Source of the DNA: Clostridium merdae
GTDB lineage: Bacteria; Bacillota; Clostridia; Oscillospirales; Acutalibacteraceae
Length of the DNA: 64,000 bases
Direction of reading: 5' to 3'
NCBI RefSeq assembly: GCF_900176635.1
Contig: NZ_FXLN01000003.1
Location: forward strand, 62,001 to 126,000
Shown: piece by piece, positions 9,362 through 18,203 of the stretch
Position numbering within the stretch: the first letter of the stretch is position 1
Layout of the letters: each line of letters opens with the position of its first letter
Notes under the pieces: model-generated
What the model was told of the DNA's origin: nothing
Databases searched by the model: none
The model's input: only the letters and a program-made list of their open reading frames with translations
Program-made: the position numbers and the translations under genes

Positions 9362-12255
9362 CGAAACAAAAAGAACAAAACACAACTCAACCGGCTGCAC
9401 CCCCGGTAAATGATCTCCCTCGTAAAATACGGCAGCTACCCGTAGCAGAGGTCTTTGGTGCTTTGGAGACCACCCAACAGGGTATTTCCTCCGAGCAGGC
9501 GCAGGAACGCCTGAAAAAATACGGAAAAAACACCCTGCAAGAAAAGAAAGGACAGCCGCTCATTTTTAAGTTCCTTTCGAACTTTACACACCTTATGGCA
9601 GTTCTGCTATGGTTTGCCGGTATTGTGGCATTCATAGCCGGTATGCCTGAGCTTGCAATTGCCGTGTGGATGGTTAACGTCATCAACGGTTTATTCAGCT
9701 TTTGGCAGGAGTTTCGAGCTGGAAAAGCAACCGAGGCACTTAAAAAGCTTTTGCCAGATTACGTTCGTGTTCTGCGTGGCGGTGAAGAGGTTCGCCTGCT
9801 CGCAGAGGACCTTGTTCCCGGCGACATTATGCTGCTTTCCGAAGGCGATATGATTTCAGCCGATGCGCGCCTTGTGGAAGACAACGACCTGCGTGTGAAT
9901 CAATCTACGTTAACTGGTGAGTCAAACCCCGTGCATAAGGGGCGCGACCAAGTGCTTCGCACCGACATTTCCACCGCAGAATCCCCGAACCTGGTTTTTG
10001 CAGGCACTACCGTTTCTTCCGGTACCGGAAAAGCCATTGTTTGCACCACCGGAATGGACACAGAATTTGGCCGTATTGCTGGTTTAACGCAAAGCCTAAA
10101 GGATGAATCGAGTCCTCTGCAAAAAGAAATGGGTAACCTCACAAAAAAGGTTTCTGCTATTGCGGTCTCCATTGGTATTTTATTCTTCCTTTTAGCAATC
10201 TTCCTTGCAAAATCTCAGGTAGTGGCCGCATTTATTTTTGCACTGGGTATGATGGTTGCATTTATCCCAGAAGGCTTACTCCCCACCGTTACTCTATCGC
10301 TCGCTATGGGCGTACAGCGCATGGCAAAACGCAACGCACTCATCAAACGCCTTTCTGCCGTAGAAACGCTGGGCTGTACCACCGTTATTTGCACCGACAA
10401 AACTGGTACGTTAACGCAGAATGAAATGACGGTTAGCAACATTTGGCTGGACGGCCGCAATCTGGAAGTAACCGGAGTAGGCTATAACGCTGAGGGCGGC
10501 CAAATTTTAGAAGAAAATGGTAGCCCTGCCGACAAGGACAACAGCCACTTAAGCCAGCTGTTAACTGGAGCCGGTTTGTGCTGCGACGCAAGGCTTCTCC
10601 CTCCCAATGAAGAAAACAACCATTACACCGTTCTTGGTGACCCCACCGAAGCCGCACTACTGGTCGTTGCAAAGAAAAACGGCCTTAACTTAGATGAGCT
10701 TGCAACTTCGATTCCCCGCCTGCGTGAGCTGCCTTTCGATTCAAGCCGCAAGCGCATGAGCACGATTCACCAGCCCATGAGCGGTAGTCGCATCGCCTTT
10801 GTAAAAGGCGCGCCGAAAGAAGTGCTCGACCTGTGCACTCGTCAGCGTAAAAATGGCACCGTCGCCGCTATGAGCGAAGACGAGCGCAGCCAAATCATGA
10901 CCATTAACGATGAATACGCCAAAAAGGGATTGCGTGTACTTGCAGTGGCAATTCGCGAATTGACTGGTGACATTGCTCTGCCAACCAGCCTGAGCGAATA
11001 CACCCCCGAAATGATTGAGCAGGATTTAACCTTCCTTGGCCTAATTGCCATGGTAGACCCGCCTCGTCCCGAGGTTGCCGCCGCCGTAAAAAAATGTCAT
11101 AAAGCTGGCATTCGAATCATTATGATTACCGGAGACTATGGCCTCACCGCGGAGAGCATCGCACGTCGTATCGGCATTGTTTCTGGCAGCCATCCCCGTA
11201 TTATTACCGGGCTGGAGCTAGAGACAATGAGCCAGCCTCAGCTGGAAGATGCTCTCAAGGATGAAGTGATATTCGCCCGCGTTGCACCGGAGCAAAAGCT
11301 ACAGGTAGTAAGCGCCTTGCAGGACATGAAGCAGATTGTTGCCGTAACCGGTGATGGCGTGAACGACTCTCCTGCCCTGAAAAAGGCAGACATTGGCGTG
11401 GCGATGGGTCGCTCCGGAACAGACGTAGCCAAAGAAGCCGCCGATATGATTTTAACGGACGACAACTTTGCTTCCATTGTTAACGCGATTGAAGAAGGCC
11501 GTGCCGTATACAGCAACATCCGCCGGTTTGTGCTGTATATCTTCACCAGTAATATGTCCTGTGCCGTGCCCATGGTATTGTACTTGTTCTCTGGCGGGTT
11601 GATTCCTCTGCCGTTAACCATTATGCAGGTGCTTGCGATTGACCTTGGAACCGACATGGTTCCCGCAATGGGTCTTGGCTCTGAAGCACCGGAGGAAGGC
11701 GTCATGGACGCACCCCCGCGCTCTAGCAAGGACGCACTGCTCAACCGCCCCTTAATTATTCGGGCATTTCTCTGGTACGGTATGCTGGAAGCAATTTTCG
11801 GTATTGCAGCCTACTTCTTCCTCAATTACCTGATGGGCTGGCCCGCTGTACCGCTCGCTGCGGATGGACTTGCGTATCGGATGACCACCTCCATTACCTT
11901 TGCAGCCATTGTTCTGTCACAGGTTGGCGCTGTATTTGCCTGCCGTACTGACCGTACGTCCGTTTTTAAAATTGGTGTATTTACCAATCGCTTAATTTTA
12001 ATCGGCATAGCGGTAGAGTTTACACTCCTTGCATGCCTTGTCGTGCTGCCGCTGCCCTTCCTGCAGAATCTGTTCAATACAGCGCCCTTGCCGCTAAGCC
12101 ACCTAGGTATGCTTCTGTTTATTCCTTTTGCCATGCTTCTCTTAGACGAAGCCCGCAAAGCGTACCTCCGCTGGTCTGACCGCAAAAAGGCAAACCACCA
12201 TAATAAACCCAATCACACAATGCCGAAAGACGCAAAAAGGGAGGCTATTCGATGA
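9358..12255 (+). CDS. P2-type cation-transporting ATPase with Na,K-ATPase-like (P2C) ion-site residues
   Basis: A 965-residue P-type pump. It has a Cation_ATPase_N domain (about 27-65), actuator motif TGES (186-189), phosphorylated Asp347 in DKTGTLTQN, hinge TGDGVND (664-670) and ten predicted membrane helices. M4 reads PEGLL (304-308) rather than the PEGLPA of Ca2+ pumps. M6 reads IDLGTDMVPA with Asp762 and Asp766, as in Na,K-ATPase. M5 keeps TSN (730-732), but the Na,K-ATPase Glu779 position is Cys735. In M8, Gln855 aligns with Gln923, while Ala858 replaces Asp926. The K+-type ligands are therefore mostly kept and Na+-site residues partly lost. Together with KdpDE and two TrkA proteins this argues for K+ (or Na+/K+) transport rather than Ca2+. 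It is coupled by ATGA overlaps to both neighbours. Confidence 0.9.
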   Translation: MTKQKEQNTTQPAAPPVNDLPRKIRQLPVAEVFGALETTQQGISSEQAQERLKKYGKNTLQEKKGQPLIFKFLSNFTHLMAVLLWFAGIVAFIAGMPELAIAVWMVNVINGLFSFWQEFRAGKATEALKKLLPDYVRVLRGGEEVRLLAEDLVPGDIMLLSEGDMISADARLVEDNDLRVNQSTLTGESNPVHKGRDQVLRTDISTAESPNLVFAGTTVSSGTGKAIVCTTGMDTEFGRIAGLTQSLKDESSPLQKEMGNLTKKVSAIAVSIGILFFLLAIFLAKSQVVAAFIFALGMMVAFIPEGLLPTVTLSLAMGVQRMAKRNALIKRLSAVETLGCTTVICTDKTGTLTQNEMTVSNIWLDGRNLEVTGVGYNAEGGQILEENGSPADKDNSHLSQLLTGAGLCCDARLLPPNEENNHYTVLGDPTEAALLVVAKKNGLNLDELATSIPRLRELPFDSSRKRMSTIHQPMSGSRIAFVKGAPKEVLDLCTRQRKNGTVAAMSEDERSQIMTINDEYAKKGLRVLAVAIRELTGDIALPTSLSEYTPEMIEQDLTFLGLIAMVDPPRPEVAAAVKKCHKAGIRIIMITGDYGLTAESIARRIGIVSGSHPRIITGLELETMSQPQLEDALKDEVIFARVAPEQKLQVVSALQDMKQIVAVTGDGVNDSPALKKADIGVAMGRSGTDVAKEAADMILTDDNFASIVNAIEEGRAVYSNIRRFVLYIFTSNMSCAVPMVLYLFSGGLIPLPLTIMQVLAIDLGTDMVPAMGLGSEAPEEGVMDAPPRSSKDALLNRPLIIRAFLWYGMLEAIFGIAAYFFLNYLMGWPAVPLAADGLAYRMTTSITFAAIVLSQVGAVFACRTDRTSVFKIGVFTNRLILIGIAVEFTLLACLVVLPLPFLQNLFNTAPLPLSHLGMLLFIPFAMLLLDEARKAYLRWSDRKKANHHNKPNHTMPKDAKREAIR

Positions 12256-12905
12256 AAGTTATTATTGTAGGGTGCGGGCGCAACGGCTCCGGCCTTGCGC
12301 AGGCCATGAGTAAAGCCGGTCACTCTGTTACGGTTATCGACTCTGACCCAGCAGCGTTTGAAAAACTAGGGAAACAATTTCAAGGAAAAACCGTAGAAGG
12401 CATCGGCTTTGACAAAGACGTACTGCAAAAGGCGCAAATTGAGCGTACCGATGCGCTGGCGGCTTTTACCTCCAGCGACGAATCAAACGCCGTAATTGCT
12501 CGTATTGCAAAAGAAATTTACCACGTTCCCAAGGTGGTTGCACGGTTGTATGACCGTGAAAAGGCTGAAATTTATAAGAGGCTCGGCGTGCAAACTCTTT
12601 CCTCTACCACATGGGGAATTAAGCGTGCGTCAGACCTCCTCTCTTACTCCACCCTCAACCAGGTTTACAGCTTCGGCAGTGGCGAGGCAGAGCTGTTACG
12701 TGTTGAGCTTCCCTCCCTGCTGGTTGGTCACCGGGTAACGGAACTAACCGTGGTAGGCGACATCCATGTAGTTGCGATTGAACGCCAGAACAAAACGCTG
12801 CTGCCCACTACTGGCACGGTTTTTCAAAAGGGAGACGTAGTGTATATTGCAGAAACGTCTGCTTCTGGTGCCCAGCTCCGTAAGCTGCTTGGCAAAACGA
12901 TGTGA
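12252..12905 (+). CDS. trkA: TrkA/RCK-family regulatory protein (first copy)
   Basis: A 217-residue cytosolic protein with an RCK_N Rossmann domain (VIIVGCGRNGSGLA, GxGxxG at about 7-12, followed by VTVIDSDP) and an RCK_C domain (about 140-215). Such proteins bind NAD(H) or nucleotides and gate K+ channels or transporters (Trk/Ktr). Its ATG overlaps the ATPase stop codon (ATGA). No TrkH/KtrB membrane subunit lies in the window, so the partner is either the adjacent ATPase or a distant channel. The family call is firm; the partner is inferred. Confidence 0.9.
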   Translation: MKVIIVGCGRNGSGLAQAMSKAGHSVTVIDSDPAAFEKLGKQFQGKTVEGIGFDKDVLQKAQIERTDALAAFTSSDESNAVIARIAKEIYHVPKVVARLYDREKAEIYKRLGVQTLSSTTWGIKRASDLLSYSTLNQVYSFGSGEAELLRVELPSLLVGHRVTELTVVGDIHVVAIERQNKTLLPTTGTVFQKGDVVYIAETSASGAQLRKLLGKTM

Positions 12906-12918
12906 GGGGGATATAAAC

Positions 12919-13587
12919 ATGAAGGTTATAATTGTTGGCGGCGGGCAGGTAGGCTGCTACCTTGCAACGCTGTTAATTGAACGAGGCCATTCCATTAAAA
13001 TTATTGAGGCAAAGGACAGCCGTATTGAGGTACTAAAAAAGGTTTTGCCGCACGATACGATTCTGCAAGGCAATGGTGCAGAACCCCTGCTTTTAGAAAC
13101 TGCTGGTATTCGTGAGGCGGACGTTGTGGCCGCCGTCACCGGTTCCGATGAAAACAACCTCGTAATTGGCACACTCGCTCGTTTGGAATATGGCGTTCGC
13201 CGTGTGATTGGTCGCGTAAACAACCCCAAAAACGCATGGCTGTTCACCCCGATTATGGGTGTGGATGCGGCTGTAAATCAGGCAGACTTGATGGCACGCC
13301 TGGTGGCAGAAGAAATGTCGATGGGCGACATGATGACCCTCTTAAAGCTGCACGGCGGTAAATACTCACTGATTGAGCGCATGGTAAGCCCCGGTTCCCC
13401 GGTACAGGGCAAGCTGTTAAGAGACATTCAGCTCCCCACGGAATGCGTTCTCGTTGCCATCATCCGCAATTCCGATTTGCTGATTCCCCGTGGTGAAACC
13501 ATGCTGCAGGGCGGTGATAAGGTCGTAACCATCGTTCATATTGACCAACTGGAAAATATGGAAAAAATTTTGGGCCCGGCTCAATAA
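12919..13587 (+). CDS. trkA: TrkA/RCK-family regulatory protein (second copy)
   Basis: A 222-residue paralogue of the preceding protein with RCK_N (VIIVGGGQVGCYLA) and RCK_C (about 135-220, GSPVQGKLLRDI). The start is ATG 12919 behind GAGGGGG, not an upstream in-frame start that would overlap the first copy. It lies 13 bp after the first copy. Two single-RCK genes in tandem suggest a hetero-oligomeric ring analogous to the two RCK halves of a long TrkA. It ends the operon before a strong terminator. Confidence 0.9.
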   Translation: MKVIIVGGGQVGCYLATLLIERGHSIKIIEAKDSRIEVLKKVLPHDTILQGNGAEPLLLETAGIREADVVAAVTGSDENNLVIGTLARLEYGVRRVIGRVNNPKNAWLFTPIMGVDAAVNQADLMARLVAEEMSMGDMMTLLKLHGGKYSLIERMVSPGSPVQGKLLRDIQLPTECVLVAIIRNSDLLIPRGETMLQGGDKVVTIVHIDQLENMEKILGPAQ

Positions 13588-13662
13588 ATCAGCTATAAAA
13601 GAGTGATTTTGCCAGCTATTTTCTTTCGTTTTACTCGTGCAAATTCCTCTTTTATGCAATAA

Positions 13663-13705
13663 GAAGCCCCAACCGTCGTAAAACTACGGTTGGGGCTTCC
13701 CTTTT
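13663..13705. terminator. Bidirectional intrinsic terminator
   Basis: Perfect 14-bp stem GAAGCCCCAACCGT / ACGGTTGGGGCTTC with a short loop, T-rich on both sides. It serves the TrkA operon (plus) and the glycosyltransferase gene (minus). Confidence 0.93.
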
Positions 13706-13752
13706 GTGAATATTCCGGGTTCCTTTGCAACAGCGAAAGAAACTCTCTCTCT

Positions 13753-14913
13753 TTATTTCATTTCCTCAATTGCTTCTTCCCTGCCCACCAATTCATAAAT
13801 GAGTGAGAGGATGTTTTTGGAAGACTGCGATTTATCAAAGCTTTGGCAGGACTGCCGCATTTTCTCAAGCTTTTCACGGTTTTGCAGCAATTCAGAAATA
13901 GTACCAGCACAATCGTCACCCTTACGGATACGAACCGCCATATCGTGGCTCATGAGGAAGTTTGCGTTATCCTCCTCCTGCCCGGGAATTGCATCAAACA
14001 CCGCCAGCGGAACATTACAAGCCAACGCTTCTGAAACCGTAAGGCCACCGGGCTTTGTAATGATTAAATCGGACGCGTGCATATACTTTTCTACTTCATT
14101 GGTAAAGAAAACAAGGCGTGTGTGCTTGCAGCCTTTTTTTGGGCTTATGCGGCACTCTTCAATTTTGTCTTCAAATGCCTGGAACAATTTTTCGTTGCGC
14201 CCGGTAATTACAATAATCTGGAACGGGAAGTCGAGACAGACAATATCTTCATAAATTTGCAGGATGTTTGAAACACCAAAGCTGCCCGCCATAATTAAAA
14301 TGGTCAGAACATCGCGCTGCATTCCCAGCTCTTCCAGTAGAGCAGCCTTATCTGCCTTATCAAAAAACACATCGTAAACTGGAATGCCAAACGGGAACAC
14401 AATCTCGCGGCGAACTCCCATTGCTTCCATATCGGGAATCATGTCCTCATTTGAGACAATGTAAGCATCTACTTTGTCTGAAATCCATGCCTTGTGCGGG
14501 CCGTAGTCTGTCATTACACAAATAAGCGGTGCCTTTACATGCCCTTTTTCCTTTAAATGGGAAACCATTTCGGTAACAAAGGGGTGTGTGGCAATAATAA
14601 CATCCGGCTGGTATTCCTCCAACAGCGGCATTAAACGCACGCCAAACAAACTGTTAAATTTTGGCACCATTTGTGCCAGTGGACTTTCTTCATTCGATTT
14701 TTGGTACAGCAAACCAAACATTTTCGGCGTTTTGGTAGCTAAAAAATGGTATCCCTCGCATACTGTTTTATCTAATATTGGGTGAATGGTTTTTAGTGCA
14801 TCCACCACTTTCACTTCAACATCTGTGGTGTTTTCCAAAAGGTACGACTCAATTGCGTGGGATGCTCGTAAATGGCCGCCTCCGGTCGCCGCAGATAAAA
14901 TGAGTATTTTCAC
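13753..14913 (-). CDS. MGDG synthase/UgtP-like diacylglycerol glycosyltransferase
   Basis: A 386-residue GT28-type glycosyltransferase that likely transfers a sugar from a UDP-sugar to diacylglycerol to make membrane glycolipid or a lipoteichoic-acid anchor. The N-terminus KILILSAATGGGHLRASHAI is the MGDG-synthase signature (GGGH loop). The C-terminal half has the donor-binding stretch ITKPGGLTVSEALACNVPL and GQEEDNANFL. The start is GTG 14913, behind ACAGGAGGAA with good spacing. The longer ATG start at 14970 lacks a Shine-Dalgarno sequence. It is monocistronic, divergent from the VanW gene. Confidence 0.88.
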   Translation of the reverse strand: MKILILSAATGGGHLRASHAIESYLLENTTDVEVKVVDALKTIHPILDKTVCEGYHFLATKTPKMFGLLYQKSNEESPLAQMVPKFNSLFGVRLMPLLEEYQPDVIIATHPFVTEMVSHLKEKGHVKAPLICVMTDYGPHKAWISDKVDAYIVSNEDMIPDMEAMGVRREIVFPFGIPVYDVFFDKADKAALLEELGMQRDVLTILIMAGSFGVSNILQIYEDIVCLDFPFQIIVITGRNEKLFQAFEDKIEECRISPKKGCKHTRLVFFTNEVEKYMHASDLIITKPGGLTVSEALACNVPLAVFDAIPGQEEDNANFLMSHDMAVRIRKGDDCAGTISELLQNREKLEKMRQSCQSFDKSQSSKNILSLIYELVGREEAIEEMK

Positions 14914-15322
14914 CTGAAGGTTCCTCCTGTCAGAGCGGAACAATTCCGTTCTGCGTATTTTAAAATACAATTCCGGCCGTGCAGAAAAAGAAAAGGCCTA
15001 CTTTCCGCAAAACAGCACAGTCAAAGCAAATTTGCTTTTATGCCTGTACTATTTCGCTAGTCTGCCGCATTTCTTGCCGCAGAGCCGCGTATTTATACAA
15101 TATAGTATTTCCCACTAAGTTTCAAGCCTCCATTTGTAAATATTTTACGGAAAAAAGGGAGTTTTGAAACTTATGTAAAAGCTGTAACTTTACATTCTCT
15201 TTAAAAGGCGATAAAATAGAGTCGCGAAAAGCCTTATTGTTATTATTTTTTTCAGCTATTTTCTGGCTTTCTATTTATCTAACATTACGATTATTGGTTT
15301 CAAGGAAGGAAGGATTTAACGC
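14914..15322. other. Divergent intergenic region with two short palindromes and a rightward promoter
   Basis: About 410 bases. Two perfect palindromes are present: GTATTTTAAAATAC (14954-14967), just upstream of the glycosyltransferase gene, and AAAGCAAATTTGCTTT (15023-15038). A rightward promoter TTTACA-17-TAAAAT lies at 15189-15217, in front of the VanW gene. No gene or known riboswitch was recognised. Confidence 0.55.
15189..15217 (+). promoter_or_regulatory. Sigma-A-type promoter of the VanW-family gene
   Basis: TTTACA at 15189-15194 and TAAAAT at 15212-15217 with a 17-bp spacer, about 105 bases before the ATG. Confidence 0.6.
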
Positions 15323-16993
15323 ATGAACCAAACGGCTCGAACACAACAAGAGGATTCTTTTAATGACTTATATTCTTCTTCCCCGAAACACAGCAAAAAT
15401 GCCTCTGGCGGTTGGAAAAAACTACTGGCTGCAGCAGCGGGCATTCTTATTTTAGGAGGCGCTGTATTTGCCGGTTATTCCTATTACCAACAGCAAGAAC
15501 AACAGCGCAACGAAAACAATCTTTTGCAAACGGATCATTATTACACCGGTACGGTTGTAGCCGGTATTGAATTAGGCGGAAAAAGCAAAGAAGAGGCTTT
15601 GAAAGCCGTAACGGATGCTGAGCCACAATTTTTGCCTAAAATTAATATAGAGCTTTCTTATGAAGATAAGAACTGGACTCTCACCGCGCAGGATTTAGGG
15701 TACCGCTTTAATACACAAGAAGTGTTAGACGAAGCGTATGCCTATGCCAGAACTGGTAGCGATGAAGAGCGTTTAAAGCGAATTAAAGAACTAAAAGCAT
15801 CACATAAAGAATATAACCTTACTCCCACACACGACGAAGCGGTTTTAAAGCAAAAGCTGGCAGAAATTGAGAAAGCCGTGAACGTTGCACCTGTTAACGC
15901 TACCGTTGCATCGTTTGACACCACGACCGCTACCTTCCGTTATGCAGACGGGAAAGATGGCCTTGCGGTAGAAAGCGATTCTCTTTTTTCACAAGTGAAC
16001 GCACTGGTGAAAAATAATGAATCAGGCAGCATTGCCGTTCCGGTAAAAGCAGTTGCCTTCGACGTAACGCAGGCACACCTACAAGGCCACATGCAAAAGC
16101 TGGGTACTTACACCACTACATCTACCAACTCGGCGGATGGCAACCATAATATGAAGCTGGCGGCTTCCGCCATCAATGGCGAAGTCATTAAGCCTGGTGC
16201 TGTATTTTCATTTAATACCGCTACGGGAGACACTAACCTGCCGCAAAACGGCTATCGCAAGGCTGTGGCGATTTCCGGTGGAAAAAAAGTAATGGAGTAC
16301 GGCGGCGGTGTTTGCCAGGTTTCTTCCACTTTATATGGCGCCGCGATTCGCTCGAACATGGCCATTACAAACCGTTCCAACCACATGTGGCAGTCGTCGT
16401 ATGTGCCAGTGGGTCTTGATGCAACCGTAAGCTACCCTTATTTGGATTTTCAATTTAAAAATCCTACCGAATTCCCGGTGTACATTGTGGCAGGCATGAC
16501 CGGCACTAAGGTAACGGTTACGTTATATGGCTACCAATCGCCGGACTACGACTCCATTGAGGTGGTTTCGAACAATACTGGTACCGTTGCACAGCCAGCA
16601 GACCAATTTGTGGTAGACCAAAGCCTGAAAAAAGGCCAAAAGGTACTTGACCGCAAGGGAAACGCCGGCATTCGGGCCTCTGCAAAACGCATTTTCTACC
16701 GTGATGGTAAGGTTGTAAAAACAGAAGCTCTTCCAAACAGCTATTACCGAGCCATTGCGAATATTTATAAAGTGGGTCCCGGAACGGAAGGTACGGCATC
16801 TTCCGCTACTGCTTCCTCTGCGCCGCCAGCCTCTTCAGCGGCGGCAGGCAAACCAGCTTCCTCTGCACCGGCATCCCATGCACCATCCTCACAGGCTCCG
16901 GCATCTTCCCACACGTCATCCTCTCAGCCAGTTTCCTCGCAAAACGATCCTGAGGTTCCAGATGCTTCCGAACAAGTGGAGGCAGGCCAATAA
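15323..16993 (+). CDS. VanW-family cell-envelope protein
   Basis: A 556-residue protein with a cytoplasmic N-terminus, one transmembrane helix (about 33-53), an extracellular PG_binding_4-like region (about 70-250) and a VanW domain with signature EYGGGVCQVSSTLYGAA (about 330-345). The last 75 residues are a low-complexity Ser/Ala/Pro tail. This architecture is YoaR-like. VanW proteins occur in glycopeptide-resistance clusters and widely in Clostridia, and their biochemical role is not established. Nothing else resistance-related is adjacent. The start ATG follows GGAAGGAAGG. The Pro/Ser tail probably spans or contacts the wall. Confidence 0.9.
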   Translation: MNQTARTQQEDSFNDLYSSSPKHSKNASGGWKKLLAAAAGILILGGAVFAGYSYYQQQEQQRNENNLLQTDHYYTGTVVAGIELGGKSKEEALKAVTDAEPQFLPKINIELSYEDKNWTLTAQDLGYRFNTQEVLDEAYAYARTGSDEERLKRIKELKASHKEYNLTPTHDEAVLKQKLAEIEKAVNVAPVNATVASFDTTTATFRYADGKDGLAVESDSLFSQVNALVKNNESGSIAVPVKAVAFDVTQAHLQGHMQKLGTYTTTSTNSADGNHNMKLAASAINGEVIKPGAVFSFNTATGDTNLPQNGYRKAVAISGGKKVMEYGGGVCQVSSTLYGAAIRSNMAITNRSNHMWQSSYVPVGLDATVSYPYLDFQFKNPTEFPVYIVAGMTGTKVTVTLYGYQSPDYDSIEVVSNNTGTVAQPADQFVVDQSLKKGQKVLDRKGNAGIRASAKRIFYRDGKVVKTEALPNSYYRAIANIYKVGPGTEGTASSATASSAPPASSAAAGKPASSAPASHAPSSQAPASSHTSSSQPVSSQNDPEVPDASEQVEAGQ

Positions 16994-17092
16994 CTGCCTT
17001 TGAGTGGGCCAATTGCCTGTTCCCGCAGCCGTCATGTATCAATTTACATGAAAAGCGGGATACTAAGACTTGAATGAAAGGAGAAATGAGCT

Positions 17093-18085
17093 TTGCCGAA
17101 TCATAACAATCAGAAAGACCCCAAAATCAGCGTGGTAATTCCCGTCTACAATGTGGAGCCTTTTATCGGCAAGTGTCTTTCCACTCTGGTTCACCAAACA
17201 TTTCAAGATTTTGAAATTATAGCCGTTAATGACGGTTCTAAGGATGGCTCCCTTGCCATTCTTCGCGAATTTGAGAGGAACTATGCGAACATTGTTGTAA
17301 TCGACCAGGCGAACGCCGGAATGTCGATGGCCCGCAACCGCGGGATGGAACAGGCCAGAGGAGAATACCTCTGTTTTGTAGACAGCGACGACTATGTCTC
17401 CCCTTACTTTTTGGAGGAACTATACCACGCCGCTACTGACAACGATGCGGACATTGCCTGTTGCTATTATTATTACCATTTTGTCCGTTCCGATGTATTG
17501 TACAAGTACCCCTTCCGCTGCCACGGTGTTTTCAGCCGTGATGTAGCTATGAACAAGCTTTTGCATGACACCCAGATTCAAAGTCTGGTTTGGAATAAAA
17601 TTTATAAGAGAACTTTGTTTACCGATTACGATATTACCTTTCCTACCATGGCATTTGAAGATTTGGCGACTGCGAATAAATTATTTTCTCATGCAAACAA
17701 GGTTGCCGTTATAGACAAAGCGCTGTATTATTATAGCCAGCAGAGCACAAGTACACTGGCTACCATTAACGCGGACAAGATTAACGATTTTATTCGCGCT
17801 ACTGCCATGGTTCGAACCACACTCGAGAGCGTGGGGGTTTACTCCGACTACGAAAAAGCCTACCGTGCTCTTTGCCGTAAAACCGGATTTTGCTGTGTGT
17901 ATTATGTTTTGAAAATGCACCTGAGAGAGCGAAAGGGCGCGAACTGTTTAAGTAACTTGAACCGTGTGCGCCGCGGTATTTTTTATTGCAGCAGCAAGCA
18001 GTTTACACTGCAAGGTATGCGCCGCTATATGCCGGATGTTGCAGTGTGTCCCCCAGCACTAAAAGAGAATTATTCCACCCGTTAA
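17093..18085 (+). CDS. Family 2 glycosyltransferase
   Basis: A 330-residue GT-A glycosyltransferase of the EpsJ/WcaA type. It has ISVVIPVYNVEPFIGKCL at the N-terminus, AVNDGSKDGS for nucleotide-sugar binding and the DxD-type motif FVDSDDYVS (about 100). No transmembrane helix, so a peripheral enzyme for surface polysaccharide. Translation starts at TTG 17093, placed 9 bp after AAAGGAG. An ATG at 17086 is out of frame and stops after six codons. The upstream spacer holds a CCCGC/GCGGG hairpin without a T-run. Acceptor unknown. Confidence 0.88.
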   Translation: MPNHNNQKDPKISVVIPVYNVEPFIGKCLSTLVHQTFQDFEIIAVNDGSKDGSLAILREFERNYANIVVIDQANAGMSMARNRGMEQARGEYLCFVDSDDYVSPYFLEELYHAATDNDADIACCYYYYHFVRSDVLYKYPFRCHGVFSRDVAMNKLLHDTQIQSLVWNKIYKRTLFTDYDITFPTMAFEDLATANKLFSHANKVAVIDKALYYYSQQSTSTLATINADKINDFIRATAMVRTTLESVGVYSDYEKAYRALCRKTGFCCVYYVLKMHLRERKGANCLSNLNRVRRGIFYCSSKQFTLQGMRRYMPDVAVCPPALKENYSTR

Positions 18086-18088
18086 TGA

Positions 18089-18113
18089 GGGCGCGCCGAA
18101 TGCGCGCCCTTTT
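18089..18113 (+). terminator. Intrinsic terminator after the glycosyltransferase gene
   Basis: GGGCGCGC / GCGCGCCC stem with a five-base loop followed by TTTT. Confidence 0.85.
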
Positions 18114-18203
18114 CTCCGTTGTACTCACTCTACTTATTTTAGATTACGGAAAAGGCTTGCTATTTTTGAGCAATGAGCCATTCCAATTGGAGGAATATTT
18201 GAA

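Noticed and set aside
9358..12255. Ca2+-transporting P2A ATPase call
   Set aside because: M4 PEGLL and M6 IDLGTDMVPA match the Na,K-ATPase group; Ca2+ pumps have PEGLPA and a different M6 pattern. Left open only for phylogeny to settle.
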